Shown piece after piece: positions 7,907 through 15,382 of a stretch of DNA of 49,463 nucleotides. Position numbers and translations under genes: made by a program. This DNA comes from a virus. Within the stretch, counting starts at the first letter, position 1, and every line of letters begins with the position of its first letter. Location of the stretch: positions 1-49,463 of the IMG/VR virus record IMGVR_UViG_3300036804_000075; one strand, written 5' to 3'. The notes beneath the pieces were generated by a model. It was not told where the DNA came from and ran no database searches. It worked only from the letters and a program-made list of their open reading frames with translations.

Positions 7907-8970
7907 TGCCCTTCACGCGCCCCGCGCTCGATGATCTGCGCCGCCGCGTCAAGGCGGACATCATGGTGCGCCTGCCCGGCACCGATGCGCTGCTGCGCAA
8001 TAACAACCTCAATATTCTCGGCGAGGTCGAAGCCGGCACCGCGCATCTGCTGTATGGGCGACTGGACTGGTCATTCCGGCAACTGTTCCCGGATACGGCC
8101 GAGGGCGAGTTCTTAGAAAGATGGGCCTCGATCTGGGGTGTGCAGCGGATCGCGGCGACGAAGGCAACCGGGTTCGCATCCTTTCCGGCCGAGGCGTCAA
8201 CCGAGATCCAACGCGACGCTATTCTCTCGCGGCGCGACGGCGTGCGCTATCTGGTCAACACCGGGGCGTCGGTGATCGAGGACACGATCACCGTGCAGAT
8301 CGATGCGGAGGAGTTCGGCGCGGCCGGAAATGCGGCGCCAGATGTGCAGCTCTCGATGGTGACAACGGTCAACAACGTCGCACCGCTCGGCCGCGTGCTG
8401 GCGCCCGGCGTCGTCGGCGGCGCCGATGAGGAAAGCGACGAGCAACTGTTGGTTCGGCTACTCGCGCGCATCCGCCTCCCACCGCGCGGCGGCACGAAGC
8501 ACGACTACGAATACTGGGCGATGGAGGTGCCAGGTGTAACGCGCGCGTGGTGCTACCCGCTTGAAGACGGGCCCGGCACTGTCGTGGTGCGCTTCATGAT
8601 GGACGACGTGCGCGCCGATCAGGAGGGCATACCGACCGAGGGCGACGTCGCGCTGGTCCAAGGGCACATCGACGAAAGCCGGCCTATCACGGCAGGGGCC
8701 TTTGTCATCGCACCGATCGCCGATCCGCTCGCCATACAAATTGCGCAGCTAGAGCCGGACACACCGGAGATCCGGTCAAACATTGAGATCGAGCTGCGCT
8801 ATCTGATCCGCCGCGAGACCGCGCCGGGCGAGGAGCTTTACCAGTCGCGCATCTTTGCCGCGATCAACGCAGCACCCGGCGTCGCGCGCTTTCGGCTGCT
8901 ACAGCCCGAGTCCGACGTGCTGACCGAGCCGGGCCACATCATCGTATTCGGAAGTACCGAATATGTCTGA
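7906..8970 (+). CDS. Baseplate wedge protein J-like, Mu gp47
   Basis: A 354-residue baseplate J-like protein that builds the outer wedges. Signatures include an N-terminal R-P-A-L-D-D-L-R-R-R-V helix, the central T-V-N-N-V-A-P-L-G block, and G-G-A-D-E-E-S-D-E-Q-L-L-V-R-L-L-A-R-I-R, which matches the gp47 family closely. The ATG at 7906 is preferred because it overlaps the upstream stop. An in-frame extension to 7858 would run into the previous gene. Confidence 0.9.
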   Translation: MPFTRPALDDLRRRVKADIMVRLPGTDALLRNNNLNILGEVEAGTAHLLYGRLDWSFRQLFPDTAEGEFLERWASIWGVQRIAATKATGFASFPAEASTEIQRDAILSRRDGVRYLVNTGASVIEDTITVQIDAEEFGAAGNAAPDVQLSMVTTVNNVAPLGRVLAPGVVGGADEESDEQLLVRLLARIRLPPRGGTKHDYEYWAMEVPGVTRAWCYPLEDGPGTVVVRFMMDDVRADQEGIPTEGDVALVQGHIDESRPITAGAFVIAPIADPLAIQIAQLEPDTPEIRSNIEIELRYLIRRETAPGEELYQSRIFAAINAAPGVARFRLLQPESDVLTEPGHIIVFGSTEYV

Positions 8971-9652
8971 CGTGACCGAAATCCAGTCGCAAGCGGTCTG
9001 CGGCTTTACGCCGGACGATCTCACGCAGGTCATGGCCGATCTGCTGCCGGTCGGTGCGGTCTGGCCGCGCGACGCGCGCAGCGTGCAGCAACGCACGATC
9101 GCTGGCCTCGCCGTCGAGTATGCGCGCGTCTATACGCGTGACTGCGATCTGTTGAATGAGTCCTATCCGTGCAATTCGCTCGAGACGCTGACCGACTGGG
9201 AACGCGTGCTTGGCCTGCCTGATCCATGCACCGGATTGCTCGACACCATTCAACAACGTCGCGCTGCGATCTGCGCCAAGATGGCGGTTGTCGGTAGTGC
9301 GACGTTGCAGAGCGTCGAGGATTACCTCAACGACCTCGGCTACGACGTCGAAGTCGAAGAGGGACCGGGCCGCTTCGACTTCACAGTCTGGACGGCGGGC
9401 ACGACGCCCGTCTGGTTTCGCGCTGGCAATTCGGTGTCGGGCGAGCCGATCCGCGTCTGGGGCAATCTGCTGCTTGAATGCGGCATTGAATACATCAAGC
9501 CGGCGCACACGCGCCCCGAGCTGCATTACCTGGTGCCCGCCGATTGGGACCAGGAGGAGTCGATCTGGGACCTCGGCGAGACGTGGTGGGATGAGGGCGT
9601 GCGCCCGCCGCCTGACTGGATACCGCCAGCCATATTGAGAACGACGCCATGA
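8963..9652 (+). CDS. Tail protein, Mu gp48-like (DUF2313/YmfQ)
   Basis: A 229-residue member of the Mu gp48 family at the bottom of the baseplate. It carries L-L-P-V-G-A-V-W-P-R-D near residue 30, the E-Y-A-R-V-Y-T-R-D block, and L-T-D-W-E-R-V-L-G-L-P-D followed by Q-Q-R-R-A-A, all recognisable family motifs. It lies directly after gp47-like and overlaps the fibre gene by ATGA, as in other Mu-type tails. Confidence 0.87.
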   Translation: MSDVTEIQSQAVCGFTPDDLTQVMADLLPVGAVWPRDARSVQQRTIAGLAVEYARVYTRDCDLLNESYPCNSLETLTDWERVLGLPDPCTGLLDTIQQRRAAICAKMAVVGSATLQSVEDYLNDLGYDVEVEEGPGRFDFTVWTAGTTPVWFRAGNSVSGEPIRVWGNLLLECGIEYIKPAHTRPELHYLVPADWDQEESIWDLGETWWDEGVRPPPDWIPPAILRTTP

Positions 9653-10914
9653 GCAGAATTGACCCTACCAAACCGGTATTCGGAAATCCGACGACGGCGA
9701 GCGTGCGCGACAACTTTGCGATCGCCAAGTCTGAGATTGAAGGTCTCGAAGCGTCGAAGGCACCGCGCACGGAGCTTGCAAATTATCTGCCGCTGGCCGG
9801 CGGCGTGATGACGGGGCCGATCACACTCGCGGCCGATCCAACCGCGCCGACGCAGCCGGCGACGATGCGCTACGTCGATGCTGCCGTCGCGAACCTCGAT
9901 AGCAGCGCGACGGGGCGCTTCCTGCCGCTGGCTGGCGGCACGATGACCGGACCTCTGGTGCTCGCGGCCGATCCAGCCGCGCCGATGCAGCCCGCAACAC
10001 GCAACTATGTGGACAACGCACCATTCCTGCGCTTGGCGGGTGGCGCGATGACCGGGCCATTGCTGCTGGCGGGTGGTCCGGCCACCGCGAACGGCGCGGC
10101 AACCAGGCAGTTTGTTGAAGATACGATCAGTGGCGCGGTCGGTGTCACCGAGGCACCGGAAGACGGGCGCATCTATGCGCGTGGCGACCGCGCCTGGCAC
10201 CTGTTCGGCGCGGTGCCGGTCGGCGGCATGCTCGACTGGCCATCGCGGAATATTCCCCCACGCTGGCTGCTCTGCGACGGCCGCGAACTGTCCCGCACGC
10301 AATACTCGCAGCTCTTTGCTGCGGTCGGCACCGACTGGGGTGAAGGCGACGGCGAGACAAGTTTCAATCTGCCGGACTTTCGCGGTCGAGGCTCAATCGG
10401 CTTGGATGTGCAGGACAGTGGCGGCAATTACGCGCAGCGTGTCACCGCCACGATATCGGGCATCGATGCAACGGCGATCGGCGCGGCAGGTGGTGATGAG
10501 CGTATGCACGCGCATGGACACGATATCAGTGATCCAACACACGGACATGGCGTCGCTGACGGCGGACACAATCACAACTTTCCTGATCCCGGACATGCGC
10601 ACGGTGTCTCCGATGGCGGGCACAGCCACTATTATGAAAACTCGTGGATCTTCGGGCCGGGCGGAGGAGGTCAACTCGCAGGAGCGGTAGGCGACGGCTT
10701 TTCGCCGGGCATGCAGGGCGCCTGGACCGGAGGCGCCGGCGCCGGCATCGGTATCTGGGCCGGAGGCACCGGACGCTGGATTGATGCAGCGGGCACCGGC
10801 ATCGGCATTTACGGCTCTGCGACCAACATCGCGGTCATAGGTAACGGTGCAGGCACAGCGCAGAACATGCCGCCAAGCGTCGTCTGCCCGAAGATCATCT
10901 ATGCAGGGGTATGA
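9649..10914 (+). CDS. Tail fibre protein with collar domain
   Basis: A 421-residue fibre. Residues 1-40 form a short attachment region. Residues about 45-160 hold three copies of a fibre repeat with core L-P-L-A-G-G-x-M-T-G-P and Q-P-A-T-x-x-Y-V-D. A tail collar domain follows at about residues 190-250 (P-P-R-W-L-L-C-D-G-R-E-L, L-P-D-F-R-G-R-G). Next is a stretch of HxH clusters (H-A-H-G-H, T-H-G-H-G, H-N-H, P-G-H-A-H-G, H-S-H) and a glycine-rich end. In T4-type fibres such HxH motifs bind iron in a trimeric needle. This is the likely host-recognition fibre. Confidence 0.88.
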   Translation: MSRIDPTKPVFGNPTTASVRDNFAIAKSEIEGLEASKAPRTELANYLPLAGGVMTGPITLAADPTAPTQPATMRYVDAAVANLDSSATGRFLPLAGGTMTGPLVLAADPAAPMQPATRNYVDNAPFLRLAGGAMTGPLLLAGGPATANGAATRQFVEDTISGAVGVTEAPEDGRIYARGDRAWHLFGAVPVGGMLDWPSRNIPPRWLLCDGRELSRTQYSQLFAAVGTDWGEGDGETSFNLPDFRGRGSIGLDVQDSGGNYAQRVTATISGIDATAIGAAGGDERMHAHGHDISDPTHGHGVADGGHNHNFPDPGHAHGVSDGGHSHYYENSWIFGPGGGGQLAGAVGDGFSPGMQGAWTGGAGAGIGIWAGGTGRWIDAAGTGIGIYGSATNIAVIGNGAGTAQNMPPSVVCPKIIYAGV

Positions 10915-10934
10915 ACGAGAAGGAGATCCGAACC

Positions 10935-11342
10935 ATGTCCGCCGCAACCGATCAGGCCACGCAGACCTTACAACAGATGTTTGAGATGCAGGCCGGTGCC
11001 GTAGTGACCGGTCCGGATGCCGCGCAACTAAAATATACGTTCGATGGGCAGAAGGTCTATGAGCTGAGTTATCTCGGCGTCATGCTCGGCGGCTTTGCAA
11101 CCGAGGCCGACATGCGCACCGAAGTGCAGCGCTTCGTCATGTCACGTGAGTTCAACGTGCTCGGCAATCCCGTGCGGCTGCAAAAGGCTTGGAATGCAGC
11201 GGGCGCGGTCGAGGGCATTCCGCAGGGGCCGATCCTGATTTGGCGGCAGGGTCACACGATCTCGGTCACGTCCGATGGCAACGGCTGGTCGGTATCGATG
11301 GCCTATGCGGTGCTGCCGCCCTATGCGCGCCTCGCCACATGA
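10935..11342 (+). CDS. Conserved phage protein after tail fibre
   Basis: A 135-residue soluble protein of unknown function, with a helical N-terminus (residues 1-25) and a beta-rich rest (I-L-I-W-R-Q-G-H-T-I-S-V-T). The ATG at 10935 has AAGGAG 10 bases upstream. An alternative ATG at 10911 overlaps the fibre stop but has no such site. Position between two fibre-type genes suggests a fibre-associated or fibre-assembly role, which is inference only. Confidence 0.6.
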   Translation: MSAATDQATQTLQQMFEMQAGAVVTGPDAAQLKYTFDGQKVYELSYLGVMLGGFATEADMRTEVQRFVMSREFNVLGNPVRLQKAWNAAGAVEGIPQGPILIWRQGHTISVTSDGNGWSVSMAYAVLPPYARLAT

Positions 11343-11515
11343 ACGACGACGACCTGCTGACGGTAACTATGAAAGCGGTCTTGTGGAATCGCGCGCTCGC
11401 GTTGCTCGGCGACCAACCTTCTAAGGTCTCAGCCGAGGTGTTCATCGAAGTCTTAAAGCAGTGCACGACGCAGCAAAGACAGGATCAACAAGGGCCAGAC
11501 CATGCATCGTGTTGA
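11339..11515 (+). CDS. Small protein in tail fibre cluster
   Basis: A 58-residue protein of unknown function. It begins M-N-D-D-D-L-L-T-V, is helical in its first 40 residues and glutamine rich at the end. It overlaps the upstream stop by ATGA and the next fibre gene by 14 bases. No membrane segment is present. Confidence 0.5.
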   Translation: MNDDDLLTVTMKAVLWNRALALLGDQPSKVSAEVFIEVLKQCTTQQRQDQQGPDHASC

Positions 11516-12584
11516 CCACCCGTCGAACGTCCCGGTTCTGCCGACGCTACAGCCGACCGGCAATCCGGGCTTCTTCTCGAACGGCAGCCCGCGCACCGGC
11601 AAGCCTGCCACGATCGTTGAGCAGGATTGGCTGAATACGGTCCAAGAGGAAATTAGCAACGTCATCGAGGGCGCGGGGATCGCGCTGGACAAGGCGCGGC
11701 TCGATCAGCTTTTTCTCGCCATTCAACTGATCGTCGATAATCGTCTGCCGCCGATGCCGTTCCTGCCGTTGTTGGGCGGCACGATGCAAGGCCCGATTTA
11801 TCAACATCTCGAGCCAACGCAGGCGGCTGAACTCACTAACAAGAACTATGTCGATACGCGCGACAATGACGTCATCAATTACGCGAACTCGCGCGCGATT
11901 CAGGAAGGCGACCGTGCACAAAATCAGGCGTATGCCTGGGATCAGGCGATCTGGGACCGCGTCAACTGGATCGACAACACGCAGGGCGGGATCGCTTTCT
12001 ACGGAAGCAACGGCGTCTTCACTGTCCCAGGCGCGGCGCGCCTGATCGAAGTCATCTGCACGGGCGGCGGTGGCGGCGGTGGCGGCAATCATGCGCCCGG
12101 TTATGGCGGCGGGGCCGGTGGCGCGGGCGGCACGGGCATCTTCGCATTCAATGTCTCACCCGGCTCACAGTTCAACGTCACCGTTGGGGGCGGTGGCGGT
12201 GGCGGCGCGGGGGACGGCAGTTCGGGCGGATCAGGCGGGGCCAGTCAATTCGCTGATGTCATCGGGGCAAGCGGCGGTCAGGGCGGTGCCGGGTCGAACG
12301 TCGGCGACCCGTACGGTGGTGAGGGCGGTGTCGGTTATGGCACGGGATTGATAATAACTGGCGGCATGGGCGGCGACGGCTGGAACCGAGGCGCGAACAA
12401 CACTAACGGGCGCGGCGGTGATGGCGGCGCGTCATTCTTCGGCGGCGGCGGGCGAGCCGGTGCACCGAGCGGCGCCAGTGGCAGGGCCTTCGGCAGTGGA
12501 GGAGGCGGCGCCTATTCCTACGGCACAGCCGGCAACGGCGGCGTCGGTGGCTCCGGTCTCGTTCTAATCAGGTGGAATCGCTGA
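11502..12584 (+). CDS. Glycine-rich tail fibre/receptor-binding protein
   Basis: A 360-residue second fibre-type protein. Its N-terminal region (D-H-P-S-N-V, G-F-F-S-N-G-S-P, I-V-E-Q-D-W-L-N-T-V-Q-E-E) is common in phage fibre baseplate-binding ends. At about residue 85 is one copy of the L-P-L-L-G-G-T-M-Q-G-P ... N-K-N-Y-V-D repeat also found in the first fibre. Residues about 180-360 are extremely glycine rich in runs separated by single residues. This resembles the polyglycine-helix tip adhesins of T-even-like phages (gp38 type). It ends V-L-I-R-W-N-R. It is likely a receptor-binding tip. Confidence 0.8.
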   Translation: MHRVDHPSNVPVLPTLQPTGNPGFFSNGSPRTGKPATIVEQDWLNTVQEEISNVIEGAGIALDKARLDQLFLAIQLIVDNRLPPMPFLPLLGGTMQGPIYQHLEPTQAAELTNKNYVDTRDNDVINYANSRAIQEGDRAQNQAYAWDQAIWDRVNWIDNTQGGIAFYGSNGVFTVPGAARLIEVICTGGGGGGGGNHAPGYGGGAGGAGGTGIFAFNVSPGSQFNVTVGGGGGGGAGDGSSGGSGGASQFADVIGASGGQGGAGSNVGDPYGGEGGVGYGTGLIITGGMGGDGWNRGANNTNGRGGDGGASFFGGGGRAGAPSGASGRAFGSGGGGAYSYGTAGNGGVGGSGLVLIRWNR

Positions 12585-12865
12585 TGGCAACACGACGACT
12601 TGCGCTTGTTATCCCGCCTGACCGCACGGTGCGGCAGGTGCTGGAAACTGACACCGACATCGGCAATCCCGGCATGGTCTGGCACGACGTGACCGATCAA
12701 CCGCAGGTCAAAGCTGGCTGGACATTCACCGCCGCGCAGACCTTTCAAGCGCCACCGCCGCAACCGCGCGCGCCTGATCCGCCACCAACACCAACCGCCG
12801 CGCAGCTCAAGGCGCAGCTCGACGCGCTCGCCGTGCAGATCGCGGCGTTGCAAGCGAAGTCTTAA
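12584..12865 (+). CDS. Small proline-rich protein, possible fibre accessory
   Basis: A 93-residue protein. The first half is beta-rich and ends G-W-T-F-T-A-A-Q-T-F-Q-A-P. A proline-rich linker follows, then a C-terminal amphipathic helix (A-Q-L-K-A-Q-L-D-A-L-A-V-Q-I-A-A-L) that could form a coiled coil. Layout and position are like small fibre-assembly or fibre-associated proteins, but no family was recognised with certainty. The ATG overlaps the upstream stop (TGATG); a GTG at 12572 is an alternative start. Confidence 0.55.
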   Translation: MATRRLALVIPPDRTVRQVLETDTDIGNPGMVWHDVTDQPQVKAGWTFTAAQTFQAPPPQPRAPDPPPTPTAAQLKAQLDALAVQIAALQAKS

Positions 12866-12886
12866 CAACCTGAGAGGGACAAACAA

Positions 12887-13093
12887 ATGTCACACAGTCA
12901 TACAATCGTCGATCCAGGGCATTCGCACGGTATCGTCGATCCGGGTCATACGCACGGCACCGTCGATCCGGGTCACAGCCATGACCTCGTCGATCTGCTT
13001 GACGACATCTGCAAGGAGGTGGTCGAGCGGACAGTGGTGAAACCACAACGCGCCGCCGATAAGGCTGTGCTACGCGCGATCCGATTTGGCTAA
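12887..13093 (+). CDS. Histidine-repeat small protein
   Basis: A 68-residue protein. Residues 2-35 are a tandem repeat with consensus V-D-P-G-H-(S/T)-H-G/D, in which HxH pairs recur every 10-11 residues. A helical C-terminus follows (L-V-D-L-L-D-D-I-C-K-E-V-V, then R-A-A-D-K-A-V-L-R-A-I-R-F-G). The same D-P-G-H-x-H-G motif occurs in the main fibre. GAGAGGG lies about 10 bases upstream of the ATG. A metal-binding, fibre-associated role is inferred from the shared motif and location; no family is known to me. Confidence 0.65.
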   Translation: MSHSHTIVDPGHSHGIVDPGHTHGTVDPGHSHDLVDLLDDICKEVVERTVVKPQRAADKAVLRAIRFG

Positions 13094-13096
13094 GGC

Positions 13097-13417
13097 ATGG
13101 AAAACCCGATAACCGGCTCTTTCTCCTGGGACCTGGTCGGCGACTTCACCGGCTGCGTCGCCGTGACGATGCTGATCATGCGCGCACTAGCGCAAGCCGG
13201 GTTCGGTTGGCTCGATCGCATTCCCTCCATCGTCGAGGCGTATGTCATCGGCGCTTTGTTGTTGGTCTGCTCGGATGTCTTCCTGCCGCCACCGCCAACG
13301 GTAAGCAGCATCGCGCTTTGTCTCGTCAACGGCTTCGGCGTCGCCGTCACCGCAGTCGGCGGCAGTGCGGTGTTCGGGATCGCGGTCAAGCCGACCGCGC
13401 CAGACAAACCAAAATAA
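13097..13417 (+). CDS. Putative holin
   Basis: A 106-residue protein with three hydrophobic segments at about residues 17-33, 46-64 and 72-98, a short N-terminus and a charged C-terminus. It starts 3 bases after the preceding stop and lies just before the endolysin. Holins form inner-membrane lesions that release endolysin. The assignment rests on membrane topology and position, since holins are too diverse to call from motifs. Confidence 0.65.
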   Translation: MENPITGSFSWDLVGDFTGCVAVTMLIMRALAQAGFGWLDRIPSIVEAYVIGALLLVCSDVFLPPPPTVSSIALCLVNGFGVAVTAVGGSAVFGIAVKPTAPDKPK

Positions 13418-13431
13418 CGGAGACCACGGCC

Positions 13432-13956
13432 ATGACCACGTTTGAGGAGGCGTTCGAGATCATCATCGGCCACGAGGGCGGCTTTCAGAACGGCCGCAAC
13501 GACCCCGGCAACTGGACCAGCGGCAAAGTAGGCTCGGGCACGTTGAAGGGCACGAAGTTCGGAATCTCGGCGGCAGCCTACCCAAGCCTCAATATCGCGG
13601 CGCTGACACTTGACGACGCGAGGGCGATCTATAAGCGCGACTATTGGGACCGCGTGGAGGGCGATACGTGGGAGCCTATTCTCGCGGTGATCGCCTTCGA
13701 CGCGGCGATCAACAACGGACCCGCGCGCGCAATCCAATGGATGCAGACGGCGGTAGGCGTGCCGGCGGACGGTATCATCGGCCCGGTCACCCGCAACGCG
13801 ATCTTAAATAGCGACCAGGACGATATCGGCTATGAGCTGCACGCGTTGCGGCTGTTCTTCATGGCTAGTCTCGACAACTGGAAAACCTACGGCCTTGGCT
13901 GGGCGCGCCGCCTTGCGCGACTGCCAGGTCAGGCCGCAACGCTCGTCCAGACCTGA
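13432..13956 (+). CDS. Endolysin, GH108 N-acetylmuramidase-type
   Basis: A 174-residue peptidoglycan hydrolase. The N-terminal domain has the family motif G-H-E-G-G-F with the likely catalytic glutamate at residue 15, followed by N-D-P-G-N-W-T-S-G and T-K-F-G-I-S. The C-terminal part (about residues 95-165: G-V-P-A-D-G-I-I-G-P-V-T-R-N-A) matches a peptidoglycan-binding type 3 domain. The ATG at 13432 has GGAGA upstream. There is no signal peptide, so export depends on the adjacent putative holin. Confidence 0.88.
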   Translation: MTTFEEAFEIIIGHEGGFQNGRNDPGNWTSGKVGSGTLKGTKFGISAAAYPSLNIAALTLDDARAIYKRDYWDRVEGDTWEPILAVIAFDAAINNGPARAIQWMQTAVGVPADGIIGPVTRNAILNSDQDDIGYELHALRLFFMASLDNWKTYGLGWARRLARLPGQAATLVQT

Positions 13957-13970
13957 AGGGAGGCAGAACT

Positions 13971-14462
13971 ATGCCAAAATCTCTAGCGGGCAATAACCTA
14001 CTCCGGCACGGTCACTGCGTGAATAGAACTAGGACGAAGTTCGCTGAAACGTGGTCGCAAATGAAAGCGCGATGCAATAACGCTAACAGCATCAGCTTCA
14101 AATACTACGGCGCGCGCGGGGTTAAGGTCTGCGATCGCTGGCGTGATAGCTTTGAGGCGTTCCTAGCCGACGTGACGCCCTGCCCCGGCCCTGACTTTAC
14201 ACTCGACCGCATCGACCCCGATGGAGACTATGAGCCGTCAAATTGTCGATGGGCGACCGCCTCTCAGCAGCAACACAATCGGCGCGATGCGAAGCTATCT
14301 TCGGCGAGGGTGATCGAAATCCGTCGACTTGTGCAAGCCGGATCGACGCAAGCCTCGGTCGCAGCAAGGTTTGGAATACATCAATGCACCGTTTCGCGTA
14401 TCGCGAACGGGGAACGATGGGCCGCAGAGGAGGTGAGCCATGCCCCTACGTCACGCACGTAA
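13971..14462 (+). CDS. HNH-like DNA-binding protein with C-terminal HTH
   Basis: A 163-residue protein. Residues about 25-110 have the pattern W-S-Q-M-K-A-R-C-N-N, Y-Y-G-A-R-G-V-K-V-C-D-R-W, T-L-D-R-I-D-P-D-G-D-Y and S-N-C-R-W-A-T, ending Q-Q-H-N-R-R. Such phage proteins are often annotated as HNH endonucleases. Residues about 118-150 form a helix-turn-helix (S-T-Q-A-S-V-A-A-R-F-G-I-H). It could be a free-standing homing-type endonuclease. GGGAGG lies upstream of the ATG. Base composition is slightly more AT-rich than its neighbours, consistent with acquisition. Confidence 0.68.
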   Translation: MPKSLAGNNLLRHGHCVNRTRTKFAETWSQMKARCNNANSISFKYYGARGVKVCDRWRDSFEAFLADVTPCPGPDFTLDRIDPDGDYEPSNCRWATASQQQHNRRDAKLSSARVIEIRRLVQAGSTQASVAARFGIHQCTVSRIANGERWAAEEVSHAPTSRT

Positions 14463-14628
14463 AGCCAAGACGATCCGCGCGAACATCGGCAAGAACATCG
14501 CGACCGAACGCAAGGCGGGCCGGCCGATGAAGCAGTCGGTCGCGATCGCGCTTTCCACCGCTCGCAGCGATGCCAAGGCGGCGCATATCCGCCCGCCGAA
14601 AGGGACCGGGAAGCCGCGCGCCGAGTAG
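14440..14628 (+). CDS. Small basic conserved phage protein
   Basis: A 62-residue, highly basic protein overlapping the HNH-like gene by 23 bases. It has the pattern K-A-K-T-I-R-A-N-I-G-K-N-I near the start and M-K-Q-S-V-A-I-A-L-S-T-A-R, seen in small phage proteins of unknown function that lie among structural or packaging genes. GAGGTGAGCC precedes the ATG. A nucleic-acid-binding role is possible from charge alone. Confidence 0.6.
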   Translation: MPLRHARKAKTIRANIGKNIATERKAGRPMKQSVAIALSTARSDAKAAHIRPPKGTGKPRAE

Positions 14629-14690
14629 GGGCCATTTGACGGTGCTGGTGCACTGGCTGCACATGCAGTCAGTCATCTGGGAGCACCGCC

Positions 14691-15377
14691 GTGCCAAGCA
14701 CGCAAGATCGCATTGCCGCCGTTCACTGGTTCCATCAATTCGACTTCGGGAATGGCCTTTATACGCATGGCGCCGACGCGGCCGGACCTATGCGGCACAA
14801 GGCCGAGCTGGTCTTTCGCCATCCGGTCGCCGGCAAGACAGTGCTCGATATCGGGGCGTGGGACGGCTACTTCTCATTCGATGCGGAACGGCGCGGCGCA
14901 TCCCGCGTTCTGGCCACCGACTATTTCTGTTGGGGCGGGCCGGGCTGGGGCACGCAAGACGGTTTCAACCTGGCCCGTGAGCTGCTGCACTCCCGCGTCG
15001 AGGACCGTGAGATCGACGTTCTCGATATCTCGCCCGACACAGTTGGCACATTCGATGTCGTGCTCTTTCTGGGCGTCCTCTATCATGTGACTGATCCGAT
15101 CGCATATCTGCACCGGGTCTATTCGGTCACGCGCGAGATGGCGGTGATCGAGACGGCGCTTGATCTGGAGGACATCGACCGCCCGGCGCTGTCCTTTGTG
15201 AATTGCAGGGATCGGCCGACCGATCCTCGCGCGCCCCTGAGCAATGACCCCACCAACTTCTTCGGCCCAAATTCGCTCGCCGTTATTGCGATGCTTGAGC
15301 ACGTCGGTTTTTCCCGCGTGGAGAAGGAGATCGTGTGGGAAGAAATACCGCGCGGCTATTTCTACGCGTTTCGATAG
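14691..15377 (+). CDS. Class I SAM-dependent methyltransferase (CmoB-like)
   Basis: A 228-residue Rossmann-fold methyltransferase. Motif I is V-L-D-I-G-A-W-D-G-Y-F at residues 51-61. The post-motif acidic residue is in A-T-D-Y, and L-G-V-L-Y-H-V at about 127-133 is the pattern seen in CmoB-type and sugar-modifying methyltransferases. The start is GTG with GGGAG upstream. It is the last rightward gene after lysis and ends 5 bases from the convergent glycosyltransferase. A role in methylating a glycan or tRNA is possible; the neighbouring glycosyltransferase favours a glycan (inference). Confidence 0.78.
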   Translation: MPSTQDRIAAVHWFHQFDFGNGLYTHGADAAGPMRHKAELVFRHPVAGKTVLDIGAWDGYFSFDAERRGASRVLATDYFCWGGPGWGTQDGFNLARELLHSRVEDREIDVLDISPDTVGTFDVVLFLGVLYHVTDPIAYLHRVYSVTREMAVIETALDLEDIDRPALSFVNCRDRPTDPRAPLSNDPTNFFGPNSLAVIAMLEHVGFSRVEKEIVWEEIPRGYFYAFR

Positions 15378-15382
15378 CGGGC

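Noticed and set aside
12895-12995. Short tandem repeats resembling a CRISPR array
   Set aside because: Units are about 30 bp with no spacers and encode V-D-P-G-H-x-H repeats in frame.
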